Assembly: GCA_905250075.1 (NCBI GenBank) | Contig: CAJNOP010000002.1 | Coordinates: 2,609,867 to 2,673,866, forward strand | Direction: 5' to 3' | Source: Rotaria sp. Silwood1 | Taxonomy: Eukaryota; Rotifera; Eurotatoria; Philodinida; Philodinidae | DNA length: 64,000 nucleotides | Translations under genes and position numbers: made by a program | The notes under the pieces: generated by a model | Seen by the model: the letters and a program-made list of their open reading frames with translations, nothing else | What the model was told of the DNA's origin: nothing | The model's database searches: none | In this document: positions 22,798-36,626 of the stretch, piece after piece | Layout: the number at the start of each line of letters is the position of its first letter | Position numbering within the stretch: position 1 is the first letter of the stretch

Positions 22798-25700
22798 GTC
22801 ATGGAATAAATTATTGTGAATGTTTTTTTTCGTTGCGAGTAATAATTTATAGTTGAAGAAAATTAATGTTTTGCTAAAGATTTTATTGAAAATGATCAAT
22901 ACAATGCTTCAACTAATCAAAAAATATTTTTTTGGCAAGAATCATAAAATTTTCCTCATTAAGATATTGTCTTTTTGTTGCATATAGTGATATACATTTG
23001 AAAGAACAAACGATATTGAAAACAAATTGCACTATATCGGGTGGCAGAGAAAAAATGACGATGTTGGTATTTTTTCAATAAATCATTCAGATGAATGTAG
23101 TGTCATAGTTTGTCAGATATTCAATAGAAAAGATTAATCCAATATATTCAAGTGATCAAGCTATGAGGGAATCTCTTCAGCGACTCTCCTTCCTATACCA
23201 ATGACTTATTGTTTAATGTTTTACTAAGAACAGTAGAACAATCTGAGTTGCTATTAATATTTGACAGACTATTGAATTTCTGATATGTTGAATTTCTAGA
23301 AGCCTGAAATTTTCAAAAAATCCATAGTTTCGAATTTTGATCTGAAACTTCGTGTATTGAAAATGGAGATATAATACTTAAGTAGTACGAAAAAAATACT
23401 AGATATTTTTACTTGATGTATAAACGTAATAAAGTTTCTGTTTTAAGCTGAGCATCTCTGCTAAATTTGCCATGGTCATTGTCACATTATTTTATAAAAT
23501 CTTAAATGAAAATGAGAATATTTTGATGGAACTTCTTTTTCTCTCATATACTGAAAAATTCACTGCAGGACACTTGTAAAAATTATCTAATTTCGTTATT
23601 CGAGTTTCTCTAAAATTATAATGAATGAACATCGATAAATGCTGATGCTCATTCGGTTTACTATCATAGATAGATATGATTCTCTATGACACTAAGAAGA
23701 ACCTGAGTAGATTTCCATTTCTGCTCTACAAATCGGAACAGATTATTTCTTCGCTGCATTTTCAAATTATTTATAGGATTTCTTAAATATATCGTAGATC
23801 TTCCTGAAAGTTTATGTTAAAACCATCAATTCTTTCTAACAATATTGGACTTAAAATAGATGTAATTTATCAGATTCATGTTGATATGTGACTAATAATT
23901 TAAAACATATGATATGTTTAAAATGAAAATTTGCTTTAATAGAGATCTATATAGTCATCTGACTTATCCGAAGCTTAAGTTGAACATCTCTGATTTCTCA
24001 TACAATACGTTGGAAATATAAAAAATACTTGGTATAAAGAGTCTTAAGTTTTCAAAAATAAGCAGGAGTCCGAAATTCATTTTAATTTTCATTAAATTCA
24101 TCTTTGTAATTAGTAGATGATTAAATGTATTACGAGCAAAAGTACAAGTACAAAAACTTTCGTCCGAACTTTGATAAAGAATTTAACTAGACTAGCTTCC
24201 ATAAAACAGTTCAGACGTTTTCAACAAAATATCTTCGAGATATGAGACTTTCCATTTGCAGACCCTTTTCTATGGATAGTGTATACAACGTACATCTCTA
24301 TTTGTACGTTTGATATCTCGAAGAGACTTTGTTTATGGAAGCTCGTCTAGTTACATTCTCTATATGCACTAAGTTTCAGATCAAAGTTTGCAAATATGAG
24401 TTTTCCAAAAAGTAGAAGCCCCTACAAAGAAGACATATTAAAAAATTCAATAACTTAATCAAATATCAATTTTAAATCCAAATCGTTTGATAGTTATTAT
24501 TAGAACACGATATTGTATCAATAGGCAAAAAAAACATTGAAACTGGAAGGAAGTAGTTGAAAAAATTTCCTCGTAAGTTAGAAAGTTGAACATGTTGGGA
24601 TAAATTTTTCTATTGTCTTTCAGAAAAACTAAGGGACATACTTTCATTGAAAAAAATTTATAGATTTTTAGAGAATTAAAAACATAATCTCTTTGATAAA
24701 AGAAAACAATTCCAAAATAATAAGAATTGGATGTGACATCAGAAAGATACTGACATCAGCATTTATTCTGTACCACCCGTTTGATAAAACAATCAATTCT
24801 ATTATTTGTTAATCAATTTTCATGATCTGGAAATTCAATTTTTCCGTAAATTAATTAACGCAATAAGTACAGATAATATATGTTGTCAGTCATTCCTTTT
24901 CTAAAATAAATAAAGTTTTTATAAACTACTATTAACGACAATTCAACTGTTTAAAAACATAATGAATATAGACGCATGCAAGTTAAATCATTGAAGATAA
25001 AAATTCCACAGTTTTAAAATTTCGAATTTTCAAAGATGGAACATTGATTTTTGTAAAGAAGTTAGTACTCACACAATTACAATAATGCATTCTATTTGTG
25101 GGGTACGAATTTTAGTATTTAAACTAAGTAGTTTTAAAAAACTAGCACTATGTGTATCAATATAGTTTGTTTTGATTTCTGCGTATGATTCTTTTAGATG
25201 ACAATTGAAAACTATCTGTAAAACGTCTCATATGTGTTTGTGTTACTTAACACTTGGTGAAATTTCTTTAATGAAGCCAAGAATAACACTTAAACGTAGT
25301 ATTTATTTACCATATCTGTATGAGAAAAGAAACTTTAAATAAGTTTTCACTATTCATCAAAAAATCAGTTCATGCGAGTAAATCGACGCGAATATGTTTC
25401 AATTTTTTTATCATAGTATTATTTGTTGGCTGACCTCAAAGTTCGAATTATTGAAAAATATCATTTCATCTAGAGATGTGAATATCTAATAACAAGTATT
25501 TTCTTTATAATCACCAAAATCAACAAACCATTCAACACTTGTCTTGTCCAGATCACTAAATATAATTATGTCAACATATATATATAAATGGATTCTATCG
25601 TTTCATTAATTCGATCATGTATTTTTTTACAAATTAACCAAAATGAGATTTCATGTAACCTTTCAAACATTTGTCTATTTTAAATAACAAAGTAATTCGA

Positions 25701-25969
25701 TTGAAAAATTCAATTAACTGCTTATCTATATATATTATCACTGCATCTTCCGGGATCAATTTAATATCTTAATAGGAAATAACTATGTCGATCACGCGAA
25801 CTAATCTTTCTCTTATAAACTATAACAAAAAAAAATCATTGATTGTACACACAATTATAATCTAAAGATTTGAACAAGAAGGTGAATGAATACACATAGT
25901 ACTCTTTTATCATTAGAAAAACAGACAAGTCAACGAACGGGATTTAATAACAAAAAATTGATCAGTTAG
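22798..25969. other. Gene-free interval between FLAD1 and COX10 (convergent ends)
   Basis: Both flanking genes end here. About 1.7 kb of the interval is a repeat-like element bounded by inverted CGGGTGG ends (23038-24779). The remainder (24780-25969) is AT-rich with no supported exon. Confidence 0.6.
23038..24779. repeat. Large element with inverted terminal repeats
   Basis: The left end CGGGTGGCAGAG..ATGACGATGTTGGTAT pairs with the reverse complement of the right end, CGGGTGGTACAG..ATGCTGATGTCAGTAT, over about 32 nt at roughly three-quarters identity. Within it, 24178-24245 and 24309-24359 form a second inverted repeat sharing AACTAGAC and AGCTTCCATAAA. There is no transposase-like frame. 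It is probably a composite or decayed non-autonomous element; boundaries are set only by the terminal repeats. Confidence 0.5.
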
Positions 25970-28900
25970 TTATATAGGTACAGGTATTAATTCATTTCTT
26001 GAAGATGCTGCTGTATGATTTTGTGTTTTAACTTGTCGATGAATGACCATGAGTGTAAATAATAGTGGTAAATGTATCAGACTATAACGAAAAAGCTTTC
26101 TTGATGATTGTGCATCATGATTACGATAGAATTTATATGATAAATAAATTAAATAGAAATTCACTGGTAATGTATCAAAAGCAAATAGCCATGTTGTCAT
26201 ATCAATAAGTGGTGCAACAAAAGAACATGAAAGAAGTATGATAATTGAATAACGAAGAGACGTTATTAAACATAAACGTTCATGAGAAACACACATCATT
26301 TTATAACCAGCACGATCATATTCTCGTCGAATATTCCAACTTAAAGAATTAAAATGTGGAAATTGCCAGGCATAAAGTAGAAAAGCAAGTAAAAGAGCAC
26401 CTAAAAAAAATGAATAATCTTTCTTTGCCAATTTTCATTTTGATTTTTTTCAGACACTTAACAACGATTTAAAAATGTGATGCGAAGTGTTTAACTCTCT
26501 ATCACAATGGTCGATTTTGTCTTTCTACAAAGTTAATGTATAGACGTAAAATTGATAAGAGTAACATCTATTCAATTATCCTACAGCCAATGTCATAAAA
26601 ATGAGAAAATGACTTCATCAAAATCGTTCATTTTTTCGCACTCCGGAAATATTGTCATATGACAATATTTTAGCAATGTATAACTCGATTCTTGAAAATC
26701 TGATTCTTTTTGTACAAAAACTTTTAGAACTGTGAGAATTCGTGATAGTTTTTTCAAAATAACAAACGATGGTGTTAACGTAACGTATAATATCTCAGCA
26801 ATATTTTTTCAGCAAAAAGCGATGATATTCAAAAAAGATTATCTCGTAGTCTTGTCTTCATTCAATCAAGTGAAGATACTGCTAAGTTGTTACTAATCGA
26901 AGCAAGTATAATGTTGTTTTAAAAACTCTGATTTGTTTAATTGTTCTCTTACAATGGTCAAATAACATAAGATCTCGTATAGAAATCAGAGATAGTAGAG
27001 TAGGAATTATTTATAATCAATATGATTTACTATTGCATTTTGTTCTTCATTTGGTTCATGAAGTCAACCACAAAAAACAATGAACCAAAGCTCGTCATTG
27101 TCGATGCAATGCGTTCAAGTTCGCGTAGAATTCATCGAGGTTATTCAGAATCTGGTTGGGTTCGAGTCTAAAATTTTTGGAGCCGACAGATTCTAGTCGT
27201 TGAAAAAAGTATCTTGTATCTTAGCATAGATGTTTCGATTAGTAATATATAAAAAATATCTCCGTTTGTTTGAATTAAGATAAGACCACAAAATAATAAG
27301 TCCATCTTAAATGCAATTGAATTTTATCGAAAAAATTTTGTTAAAATATTATACATCATCTAAAATTCCTCTCTGTTTTTTGTGAAGGAGTTACTACAAG
27401 TTCTGATATGCCTAAAACGTTTTGTCCACAAAAGGAGCGACACGTTAATGAAGCAACATCAAAGTAGTTCTATACTATTGAGACACTTTTGTTACAATGT
27501 TTCCAGAGTGCAGAAAAATTGACGATTTCTTATCAGGACTTTTATGGGGCTTTTTGAGAAAAAGAAATTGCTGAAAGTTTGAATATGCTAACAGATTCTA
27601 CATCTTTTAGTATGGTTTTCAAAGTTTCTGAACGAATGTTTGTGAGCGAAAGTTTTAACGTAGAAAGTCTGAAAAATCTTCGTTTCTAACAGACTCGAGT
27701 TATTGTCTTCGAAAAACTCAAAACAGTGGAAATCCTTCAACTGCTCAAGTCAACATTTGAATCGTTTATTCAAAATTCCATTCTGCTTCCAACTATAGGA
27801 AAACCTATGCAAAATCCATCATTTGTAAAGTAACTCATCATAGAATAAATCTAAAGATTCGTTGAAGTATTAATTTGGAGTCTTCTTCTATCGAACGAAA
27901 GTATTATATATCTCATCACGATCATACTTTTTTAGAGCGAAAACTTCTCTGTCTTTGGCTGTTTAATATGTTTACTTTTAACATAAGCCTTCACCAAAAT
28001 GTACTCACAAATATTGTTTAATATGTTCCGAAAATCGATAATTGAATAGATGTTAATCTTTTGAACTTTACGCAAATATGGTAAAACTTTTTAGAAAAAC
28101 AAAATTGATAGTTTTTCTAAGAATTATATTTTCTATCGAACGAAGTTATTACCGCTTTTTAAAGCCATTGTTAAATTTCTTAAAGACTCAAAATCAAACT
28201 CGATCATTCAATAAGATCCACTCATTAATTACCTGAATCTATAGAACCAGTACATGCAGTCCAACCCATAACAGGTGGTATGGCTCCAACAATTGATCCT
28301 AACCAAGTATTAATAATATGTTTTCGTTTCATCGGCGTATAAATACATGTATAAAGTAAAAAATTGGATAATCCAAGTATACCAGTTAAAGGATTACAAC
28401 CTAATGTAAGAATAGTTACACCTGAAATTAATGTCACTGCAGCAAAACCAGTAGCATGTCGATAACTAAGTATTAAAAAAAGATATTGCATATAAATATA
28501 TTAATAAATTATGCACACCTCATTTGACCGAGTACAAGTACTCGATTACGTGTGCGTTTCATTTGTGCATCATAAGGAATTTCCATAAGTTGATTGATAG
28601 TATTTGCTGAAGCTGATGTTAAAACTGTTCCAAGTGTAACACATGCAAGTAATGGAATATTAATTGGAAAAGGAGCTACAACAAAACCATAAGCTGCGGT
28701 TGTTGCCACAAGAACTAAAAAAAAATTATTTGATGTGAAGAAAATTCTGACTTTTTTTTAAATCATACTAGTGAGATTTTTCTTTGATAATCTTGTATAA
28801 TAATCACATAATTGTTTCAATGAAACTTGTGCATTTTTATTTAAATCTGTCGGAAGTATAGCAAGTTCTTGTTCTGTTTCTTTAAATGTATGCTTTGAAT

Positions 28901-29294
28901 CAATATCACCAGCTTTTATTGGTGGATCACAAAATGGTTGCGATGTTGTTGATGATGCAAGATTAATAATATTGCTATTTGTTTTTTCATTTTGTTTAAT
29001 TGATGATGTTGAACTAGTTATCCATTCATCAGAATTTGTTACTTGAGAAACTTTTGGACGAGGAACTGATGCATATCTTCGATGATATGTTAATGATGTC
29101 TAAACAAAAAAAAGAAACTAAATATAAAAAATATTAATCGATAATGAGCTTTTTTTTACAACGGATGGTAAACGAATTATAGATGAGTATTGTCGAGAAA
29201 GATTTGAAGAAAATAATTGAATTGATTGTATACGTATAGTATGAACTGTTTGACCAGAACGAGGTACAATGAATGAAAATAATAAACGATTCAT
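25970..29294 (-). CDS. COX10: Protoheme IX farnesyltransferase, mitochondrial
   Basis: Inner-membrane enzyme that farnesylates heme B to heme O, the first step toward heme A for cytochrome c oxidase. Exons: 29160-29294, 28769-29099, 28519-28714, 28233-28465 and 25970-26400, giving 441 residues (human 443). The N-terminus ([15 protein letters not shown]...) is basic and lacks acidic residues, as expected of a mitochondrial presequence; an in-frame ATG nine codons upstream would add an aspartate and is less likely. The prenyltransferase signature is [18 protein letters not shown]. Other family blocks are [38 protein letters not shown] and [14 protein letters not shown], then several hydrophobic helices and a short polar tail. 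Introns are 53-60 nt except intron 4 (26401-28232), which is 1.8 kb. Confidence 0.96.
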
Positions 29295-32200
29295 TATGAA
29301 AGTTAGCACATCTAAAAGCACAAATTGAACAAGTTGCTTGATTATTAATTGACAACAAGAATAAGTATTAAAACAAAATCGTTATATTTTCAGTAATCAC
29401 GATAGGTATATTTTCATATAATAATCTTTGATTTTTTTATATGTGATATTAATGTTTTACTATAACAATACTTTCGACTAAATCATTCAAAATGAATTTC
29501 ATAGAACTGTGTCATATATTTTGAATTCATTTCGCATCTTGTTCTTTGGCAATATTGTCAAATGGTGACTAGAAGGAAATGCTTGTAGCAAGATCTAAAC
29601 TTATTTCAACTAAAAAATTCAATCAATATTCAAATAATTCTCATAAATCAGTTTCTAAAATTTATGGTTGTTTTTCTATCGATCGTTAAATTATTACTTC
29701 ATTGGCTATTAATTTTTATATCGAATAGATACACTTGAGATCCAATGAAAAATCAGCGACTGACTTATATCGGCATCTGTCGAAATCTGATAGATTGACT
29801 AGAGTAATGAAACTTTTTGTTTTTTTTTATAACAAATATTAATTCATATTAAAGATATACAGTATGATGATATGTATTTGAAATTATTGTGCTGAGATAC
29901 GATTAGCAATCCATAAACAAAATAATTTCCGAAACTTGTTTTATGCTTAAATTGTAATCGAGTACTATTTAATGATTCTATAATAATAGTAAATTATCTT
30001 GAGACGTGGAAGTACTGTAAATTTTTCTATGAAAAACGAAAGAAAATAGGAAGTATAGAGATATATTGATAGTCATCATCTTCATTCTAATCATTATATT
30101 TCTTATGTGTACCATTGTGTAGAGATGTTCATTGTTAAATAGTGAACAGTATACTCCATATATTTGATTTTATGGAACGATCAATAGTAAAATCAATTAT
30201 AAAGTCATATGTAAGGCAACGATATTTATTCATAATTGCGGAGAGATGGGAGGGGAACTGCAGACAGTTGATTCTTGACGTCTCGTAAAGTCTTTTGACA
30301 TCTCAGGTTTCGTCCTTGAATTTTTTGCTAACGTAATCTGTGCATTGCTATCAATGAATATTTTGTTTGAAAAATATAGTTTTCATATTGTACGTAATGA
30401 ATACAATTTCATCACAATAATTTGTTTTAGATTATCGTCATGACGCAAGATAGTGTGTAGATAATGTAAGAATCATTCATGAATAATAATTATATCATCG
30501 ATAGTAAATGAAAACTTAAGAATGAAAAAAACGTACTTGCTTTTTCGTAGCTTCTCTTTATATTTTGATGTAAATAATTATGACATCAGTTTTACGTGAA
30601 ATATCATAATAATAAATATCAATATACTATTCTAATTACCATGACTCGAAATCGAATGTAGGTAAGATAAGAAATTCTTTTCGATACTACATATGATACA
30701 ATAAGTCAAACTTTAGATTTTCGGAATTTATTTAAGTGTTCTATTTTTCTATCAAAACGCGTTGCTGAATTAATTTGAAAACAATAGTTCATTATGCCAT
30801 GTTCATTTGATAATGAAACATTTTATCACAACAAAAGCGTTCTTAAGCCCCCCCCTCAGAAACCAACTTTGTTATTTTTCATTCGATTTCAACGAAAATT
30901 TCAGAGAATGTTAGTCTTGGCTAGAATAGATTATGGTTAAAATATCTCCCGAAATCTGCTAGCCACTCACGAGTTATAGTCAATTCATTGGTCAAAAATG
31001 CCCTTTACGCGGGCAAGGTTTTCAATATGAGGATTCGAGCTAAGCATGTCGGGATGGTTTTTAAATTGTAGAGTACACTTAGGGCTAGATCCTAATAGAA
31101 CCCGATTTTTTAATTTCCCTTTGTTTGCTTTTTAAAAAAACTTTTCCCAAAAATTCTCAAATTCGTGGCCAAAAAATCGCTAATTAAAATCAAAGATCTA
31201 AGTTTTTTATTTAAACGAAGGAGAAATTCAAAAATCGGGCTCTATTAGGATCTAGCCCCAAGTGTCTGCTCTATAACAAAAAAGCATTACCACTTTTATA
31301 TTGAGTCGTTACTGAGTAAGGTTTGCCCGCGTAAACAGTATACTCGAAAAAGTGAATTTTGAGAAAAACGGAAAATAAGTTTTTAAAAACCTTATTTTTT
31401 TTCAATATGAAGGTTCAGAAAATCGTATGTCATATCCTTAAATCTCATCATAAAATCAATCAACTATAGTACATTCGAGAGTAGACACTTTGCTCTATTT
31501 AACGAGTTATAAATCACAAAATCGATAAATTTGACTGAAATTGACTTTTCTGAAGGGGGAGGGGGGCCCTCAAGAAACATTGAATTCTATAATTCTCTAT
31601 AAAAGTGTAAGTTCTTGGAAGACAATTGATATTTTCTATTTATTTGATTTGCAAAAATCTTGAAACATTTTTTTTTGTTTATTGTTTTATTTACTATGAC
31701 AATTCATCAAGAGCTATAATGTAATTTGTTGATCTTCAACTTGGCTCAAGTCAATGCTCGATATTTAACAATTAAGTTAGTGTTAGATTTTTAAAAATAA
31801 AGTTTTCGTTGTACTATTCAGTGGTTAAGATATTCTTGTAGAGAAATTTATACAAATAGAGAAAACATTACAGAACGTCGTTTCCTACATAAGAATATGT
31901 ATTAGTAACTATCGCCTGTAAATATTGAGAAGAATAACATTTAGTTGTATTTCAATTTGTTTTTTATTATGTAAACCGTTTTCTATGAATATTAAAGAAT
32001 TTTTGTGTGATCAAAATTTATTTGTTAAACCCTTTCTCACAATAGAAGATACCTCTTTGAAGAATACTGTCGGGAATGAAATAGAAGATTCTTCTGAATC
32101 AATCAAATTATGCATAGTTTCCAGGGTTTTGTGTTAGAAGTTTTAAAAGATTGAGATCAAAATTATGAACCGATTACGTGAAAGATAATAACAGAGGCAC

Positions 32201-33035
32201 TTGTATACTGTATAGAAAGATTTTGGAAACTTCTTCTCTACATGCACTAATGGTATAAATACTGCTCTACATTTTCTCAACATTTCATTATTCTGTAAAT
32301 AATATAAAAATAATAAAATTTCGATATGAACTATTTGTCATGATATGTAACGATAATGTTAGAAATCGTGTCAAAAAGAAAAAGGTAGGCTAATACATTT
32401 TGAAAAATTTTTGATCGAATATTATAGACAGTCATGACTTGCACACTTACAAAGAAAAGATGAAGATGCATTGAAGCATGTTTTATAGGTGTTTTTTTTC
32501 AAAGCTTTGAACCAACTTGTTTGAAGATAAATCTATTTTCTGAAGTGTTTACAGTGAGTTTTCAATTACCAAGTATATATCCCAACTGTTAATTGAAGAT
32601 CTGGAAACTTTATGCAAGACTTAGATGTTCAGATTTCATTATTTATGAGTTATATAAGCATTTCACTCAAAACTTTCTTATTATGATATCAATTGAAGAA
32701 TGATAAAGTGTTAGAAAAATATAGTACACTATTTTTAGTATAAAAACATATCGAGAAAAAGTTTCATCAACCTTTTTATACGATATTGAAGTGCTTTCAC
32801 CACTATTTTTATGTATATCATAAGTATATTGTAAACAAATAAAAGAAGAACAAAACAATAATGTATTCAGTAGTTATGCAAAGTTAAATACGAATAAACG
32901 ATGTCCATAAAACATTAGAGAAACTGATTATATATATATCACAATCCGATCAAAAATTACAAAAAGCATAAAGAGAAAAGGCTTATTAATATAATGTTTT
33001 ATTATTTTTATAATTAAGTTTAATCAAATGATGTT
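29295..33035. other. Gene-free interval between COX10 and arrestin-domain gene
   Basis: No supported gene. It contains the COX10 promoter side, a C/G-run-bounded palindromic element at 30840-31577, and otherwise AT-rich sequence. Short frames at 31925-32137 and 32667-32858 have no recognisable features. Confidence 0.6.
30840..31577. repeat. Foldback element bounded by C-run and G-run
   Basis: The left end has a C8 run followed by TCAGAA; the right end has TTCTGAAGGGGGAGG and a further G run. Inner arms at 31083-31120 and 31221-31257 are near-perfect reverse complements sharing GGGCTAGATCCTAATAG and CCCGATTTTT. A middle pair shares TTTACGCGGGCAA (31012-31024 and its complement near 31323-31336). 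The three nested pairs are in register, so the 740-bp unit is one long imperfect palindrome. No ORF. Confidence 0.68.
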
Positions 33036-34213
33036 TTATTTTGTATCAGTTAGAAGTTGCACCATTGATTCATCTAACAATAAAACATTGTTATCATCAT
33101 GATCTTTTGATTCCATCGTATCCATTGTATTTAAATCCATTGATATTGTTGATGTATTTGTCATATCAACATAACTTGAATGTTCTGCTGGATCAGTACC
33201 AATTATTATTGGAACTTGTAATTCAAAATCTGAAAAAAGACCTTTAATTTTAACTTCTAATTTTATATCATAATGTATCGTAACAAGTATATTTGAACGA
33301 CTATCTGTTTTCTTGAAATTATATGATGGTGCAATATACATTGGAATTTTAATCGGACATGAAGTTGTAATATGTTTATCATTTATATTAAATAATTGAG
33401 GAACAGAAAAACGAAGAAGTTCTAAACGACGTCGACATTGTTCAATTTCATAACGTTGAATAAGACACATATCAATACGTTTAATTGTTAAATGACTTGG
33501 ATTATAAATTTCAAGTGACAAAATTGTTTGTTCACCAGGTACAAGACCAGAACGTTGTATAACACCTTTAATTGTAATATCTTTACGTTTTGTATCAAAT
33601 TTGACTGCACATTGAGAATTACTCATTTGAAGAAGATTTACTCGGGGATAAATACGAAGTGGATAACGATAATGAATATTTGAACAATACCATTTTTTTT
33701 CAATAAGAAGCTTTTCATTTTAAATAAAGAAAAAAGAAAATAAAAAAAGAAAGCTTTTTATTTTATAGATATTTTTTTTCCAGTAATTTTTACCTGTAAT
33801 TCATAACGAACAAATGGATAATCAATTGGATGTAATGTTGGAGGCAAAGTATCAGGTAAACGAATAGAAAATGGATGCATATATTGACCTGGTTCAAAAG
33901 TTGTTTGCTCATTTATTCTTCCATCAACTTGTTCTTGTTGAGTAGATATTGCTTGACGTATTACTAATTTTTCTCCAAGAATTCTTATATCATGATGATC
34001 AACTATTCGTTCTGTTTGTCCATTTTGCATGCGAGTTGTACGCGTTGTTGTATAACCAACATCACCAGTAATTGTTAAATAAATATCATGAATTTTATCT
34101 GTACGTTCTGTAACTGTAAATTTAACTTGACCCGATATAATATCTCCACCATAATAAATAGTTGGCTGTGGTCGATCAAATGTTATATTTATCGTACTAT
34201 TATTATTACCCAT
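33036..34213 (-). CDS. Arrestin-domain-containing protein (alpha-arrestin type)
   Basis: Adaptor of the alpha-arrestin class, which usually links membrane proteins to ubiquitin ligases and endocytosis. Two exons: 33794-34213 and 33036-33710, giving 364 residues. The N-terminal arrestin lobe has INITFDRPQPTIYYGGDIISG and KIHDIYLTITGDV, then FEPGQYMHPFSIRLPD and LPPTLHPIDYPFVRYELQ. The C-terminal lobe has GLVPGEQTILSLEIYNPS and an IHYDIKLEVK strand. Start chosen at MGNNNST, which also fits an N-myristoylation signal (Gly2, Ser6); a second in-frame ATG lies seven codons upstream. The acidic Ser/Thr-rich tail holds VLLLDE, and I see no PPxY motif. The acceptor at 33711 (AAAAG) has A-rich flanks but keeps the frame and the conserved YELQ...IE block. 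Confidence 0.88.
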
Positions 34214-36626
34214 ATTGATTGGTGTAAACTTCAACTAAATTTTTGTCGAAATGAACAATATATCTTGATTTTCTTGTGCTTTTCTTTAGTATATCTAGTT
34301 TATGGGAAGAAAAATAAATGATTGAAATAGGATCGTTGAGCACAAATAGAAAGGAAAAAAAGAACTCTTGTCGCGTTTGTTCGATAATGGTTCTACAGAA
34401 GAACAAGAAAAAAAAAGAAAATATTACAAATGAGAATTTTTATTATTAACGATGAAATTTAATTTTTACTTTTTTTCAAGCAAATAATCGTTTCCTGGTG
34501 AAAATGTCAGTTGTTCTTTACCGTCGTGTTTTCTACGCAAAAGTTTTTTTTTCACAAGAGAGAAAAAAATGCTTTCTCAAAACTTAAGAATCGTCTATTT
34601 TTAAATTCTAAGCAGCGTAATTAGAAAAAGAAAAAGATGTTGATGACATCTATTACCTCATACGATTGTATATCAATACAAAAAGTCATTGATCATAATT
34701 ATTTTTCAATGAGATTCTCATTCTTATAAATAAACGTACGAAATAAAATGAACTCATATTTATAGTTTTATGTGTCTAATTATCAACAAATATTTTGAAT
34801 AAATCATTACTTTTATCTATATTTATGCCAGAATTTCTTATTCAATATTTGAACAAGATCTAAGCAATATCCAACGAAAAAGTACGTGTTGCAATTGAGC
34901 AAATAAACGTCTCATTAGAAGTAAATAAACATATTGTATTGTTTTGTTAGAATTTTTTACAATACACAAAACAGATTTTTGAAAAACAAGACCAGTGTCA
35001 GGCATTAATTTTTAGCAATTATTTATAAAATATTTGTTCAATATAATAAAAAAATATTCATCAAAACCCGTTTTAATTGATACTAAACTGAAGGAGATAG
35101 AGATGCACATATAGGTACTTCTAGATATAAATGCGAATTAAGTAAAGTAGACTAAATAAATGCAAGAAGTAATATGACAAATAATAGCGACTCATTCCAC
35201 AAAAGTAATATTTTTCATAAAACTTGATTTTTATGTTTATCACAAAAAAAAACCGATTTCGAGAATGATCCGGTTTTTCATCATTCATATTATTCTTTAT
35301 CTTCTATATGTTTGGAATAAAATTTATGTTACACATATTGATTTACATAGATAATATCGATATCAATAGAATTATTTTGGAATTAGTTATATTAGTATTA
35401 TTTCTATTGCAAGAAGAAAACGTCAAATAATGCGATTTTAGTTTATCATAATTTTATATACAGACACACTCTTTAGCTCTTAATAATCATTATATCGTAT
35501 CGTCATGCATATACTACTAAACGATCGATTGAATCATTCAATAGCTTAATATTGGTGATTTTCATTTTTAAAAACCTTCTCAGGTCAAACTGACATGCTC
35601 GTAAACAACCACAAACTAGCGTACGTTGACGTATTATATGATTTGGTGTGACACTCGTATTTCTCCGCATGCGGTATAGAGATATACGACCGCAATATTG
35701 AATTATGTAATAAACCAAAATACGATGAAATATTGAGTGTAAAGAGATGTCATATTATTCGTCTTAAGATAATACTCCTCGTCTAATTTGAATCCTAATG
35801 CATAGGTAATGTTTTATGTCATCCTCTATAATCACGCGTACTATAGTTATCATACGATAATTTTGTTACGGACAGATAGATACAGGTGAATTTTCGTTTC
35901 GAGACCTTGTCCTTTCAGTCAAGGGACTTTGTTTTTCTTGTTTCGCAAAAAAACAAAGTCAGAGAAAGATATGATGATTGTAATAATTCTAATTTTTTCG
36001 TTATAATGTATTCATATGACACAACGATCGAAACCATTCTTATCACTTGATGTAGTCCATATTTTCAATGCCTCTATATATACATGACAGTTTCTTATAC
36101 AGTTTTCTCTAAATATGGGCATCAATAAAATTGTAAAGATTGTATTCGATGATTTATTTTCACTTTGGTTTTGCTTATATTATTGTAGAAATTGTATTTG
36201 CACCATGTTTTATGTGTTAGCAATTCATTTTTATGAATTACTATTTTAACTTTTTTCTCGATATTTGTGTCAAAGACTTGTAAATTGAAAGTTAGATTGG
36301 TTTTGTATTGAATCGAAAAAGATGATAATCAACTTAAAATCCAATGTTCTGTTTTGATCTATAATTATTATTAAAAAAATTCTTTTTTAACTTATAAGAG
36401 TGTTTTCAATATTAAGAAAAATTAAAACAGAAAACAAGAAGTTATCGAGTTCAATTTTGAAGACTCATAATATTGTACTAAAAAAATAAAAGTAACCAAA
36501 TTGTTATTGAATCTTTGATGTTAACGAAATAAGTTCAACAAATAAGTTTAATTTAATATCTAAATATGAATAATAAAATTTATTAAAACCTTTAAAACAT
36601 AAATCTTAGTTACTTTGATAATGAAA
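34214..36626. other. Gene-free interval upstream of arrestin-domain gene
   Basis: It holds the arrestin-gene promoter on the left and the 3' flank of the Q-rich gene on the right. A short perfect-stem hairpin (AAAAACCG..CGGTTTTT) sits at about 35248-35278. No supported coding exon. Confidence 0.55.

Noticed and set aside
27145-27200. B-box-like GGGTTCGAGTC as a possible tRNA gene
   Set aside because: No matching A box, anticodon arm or acceptor stem could be built around it.
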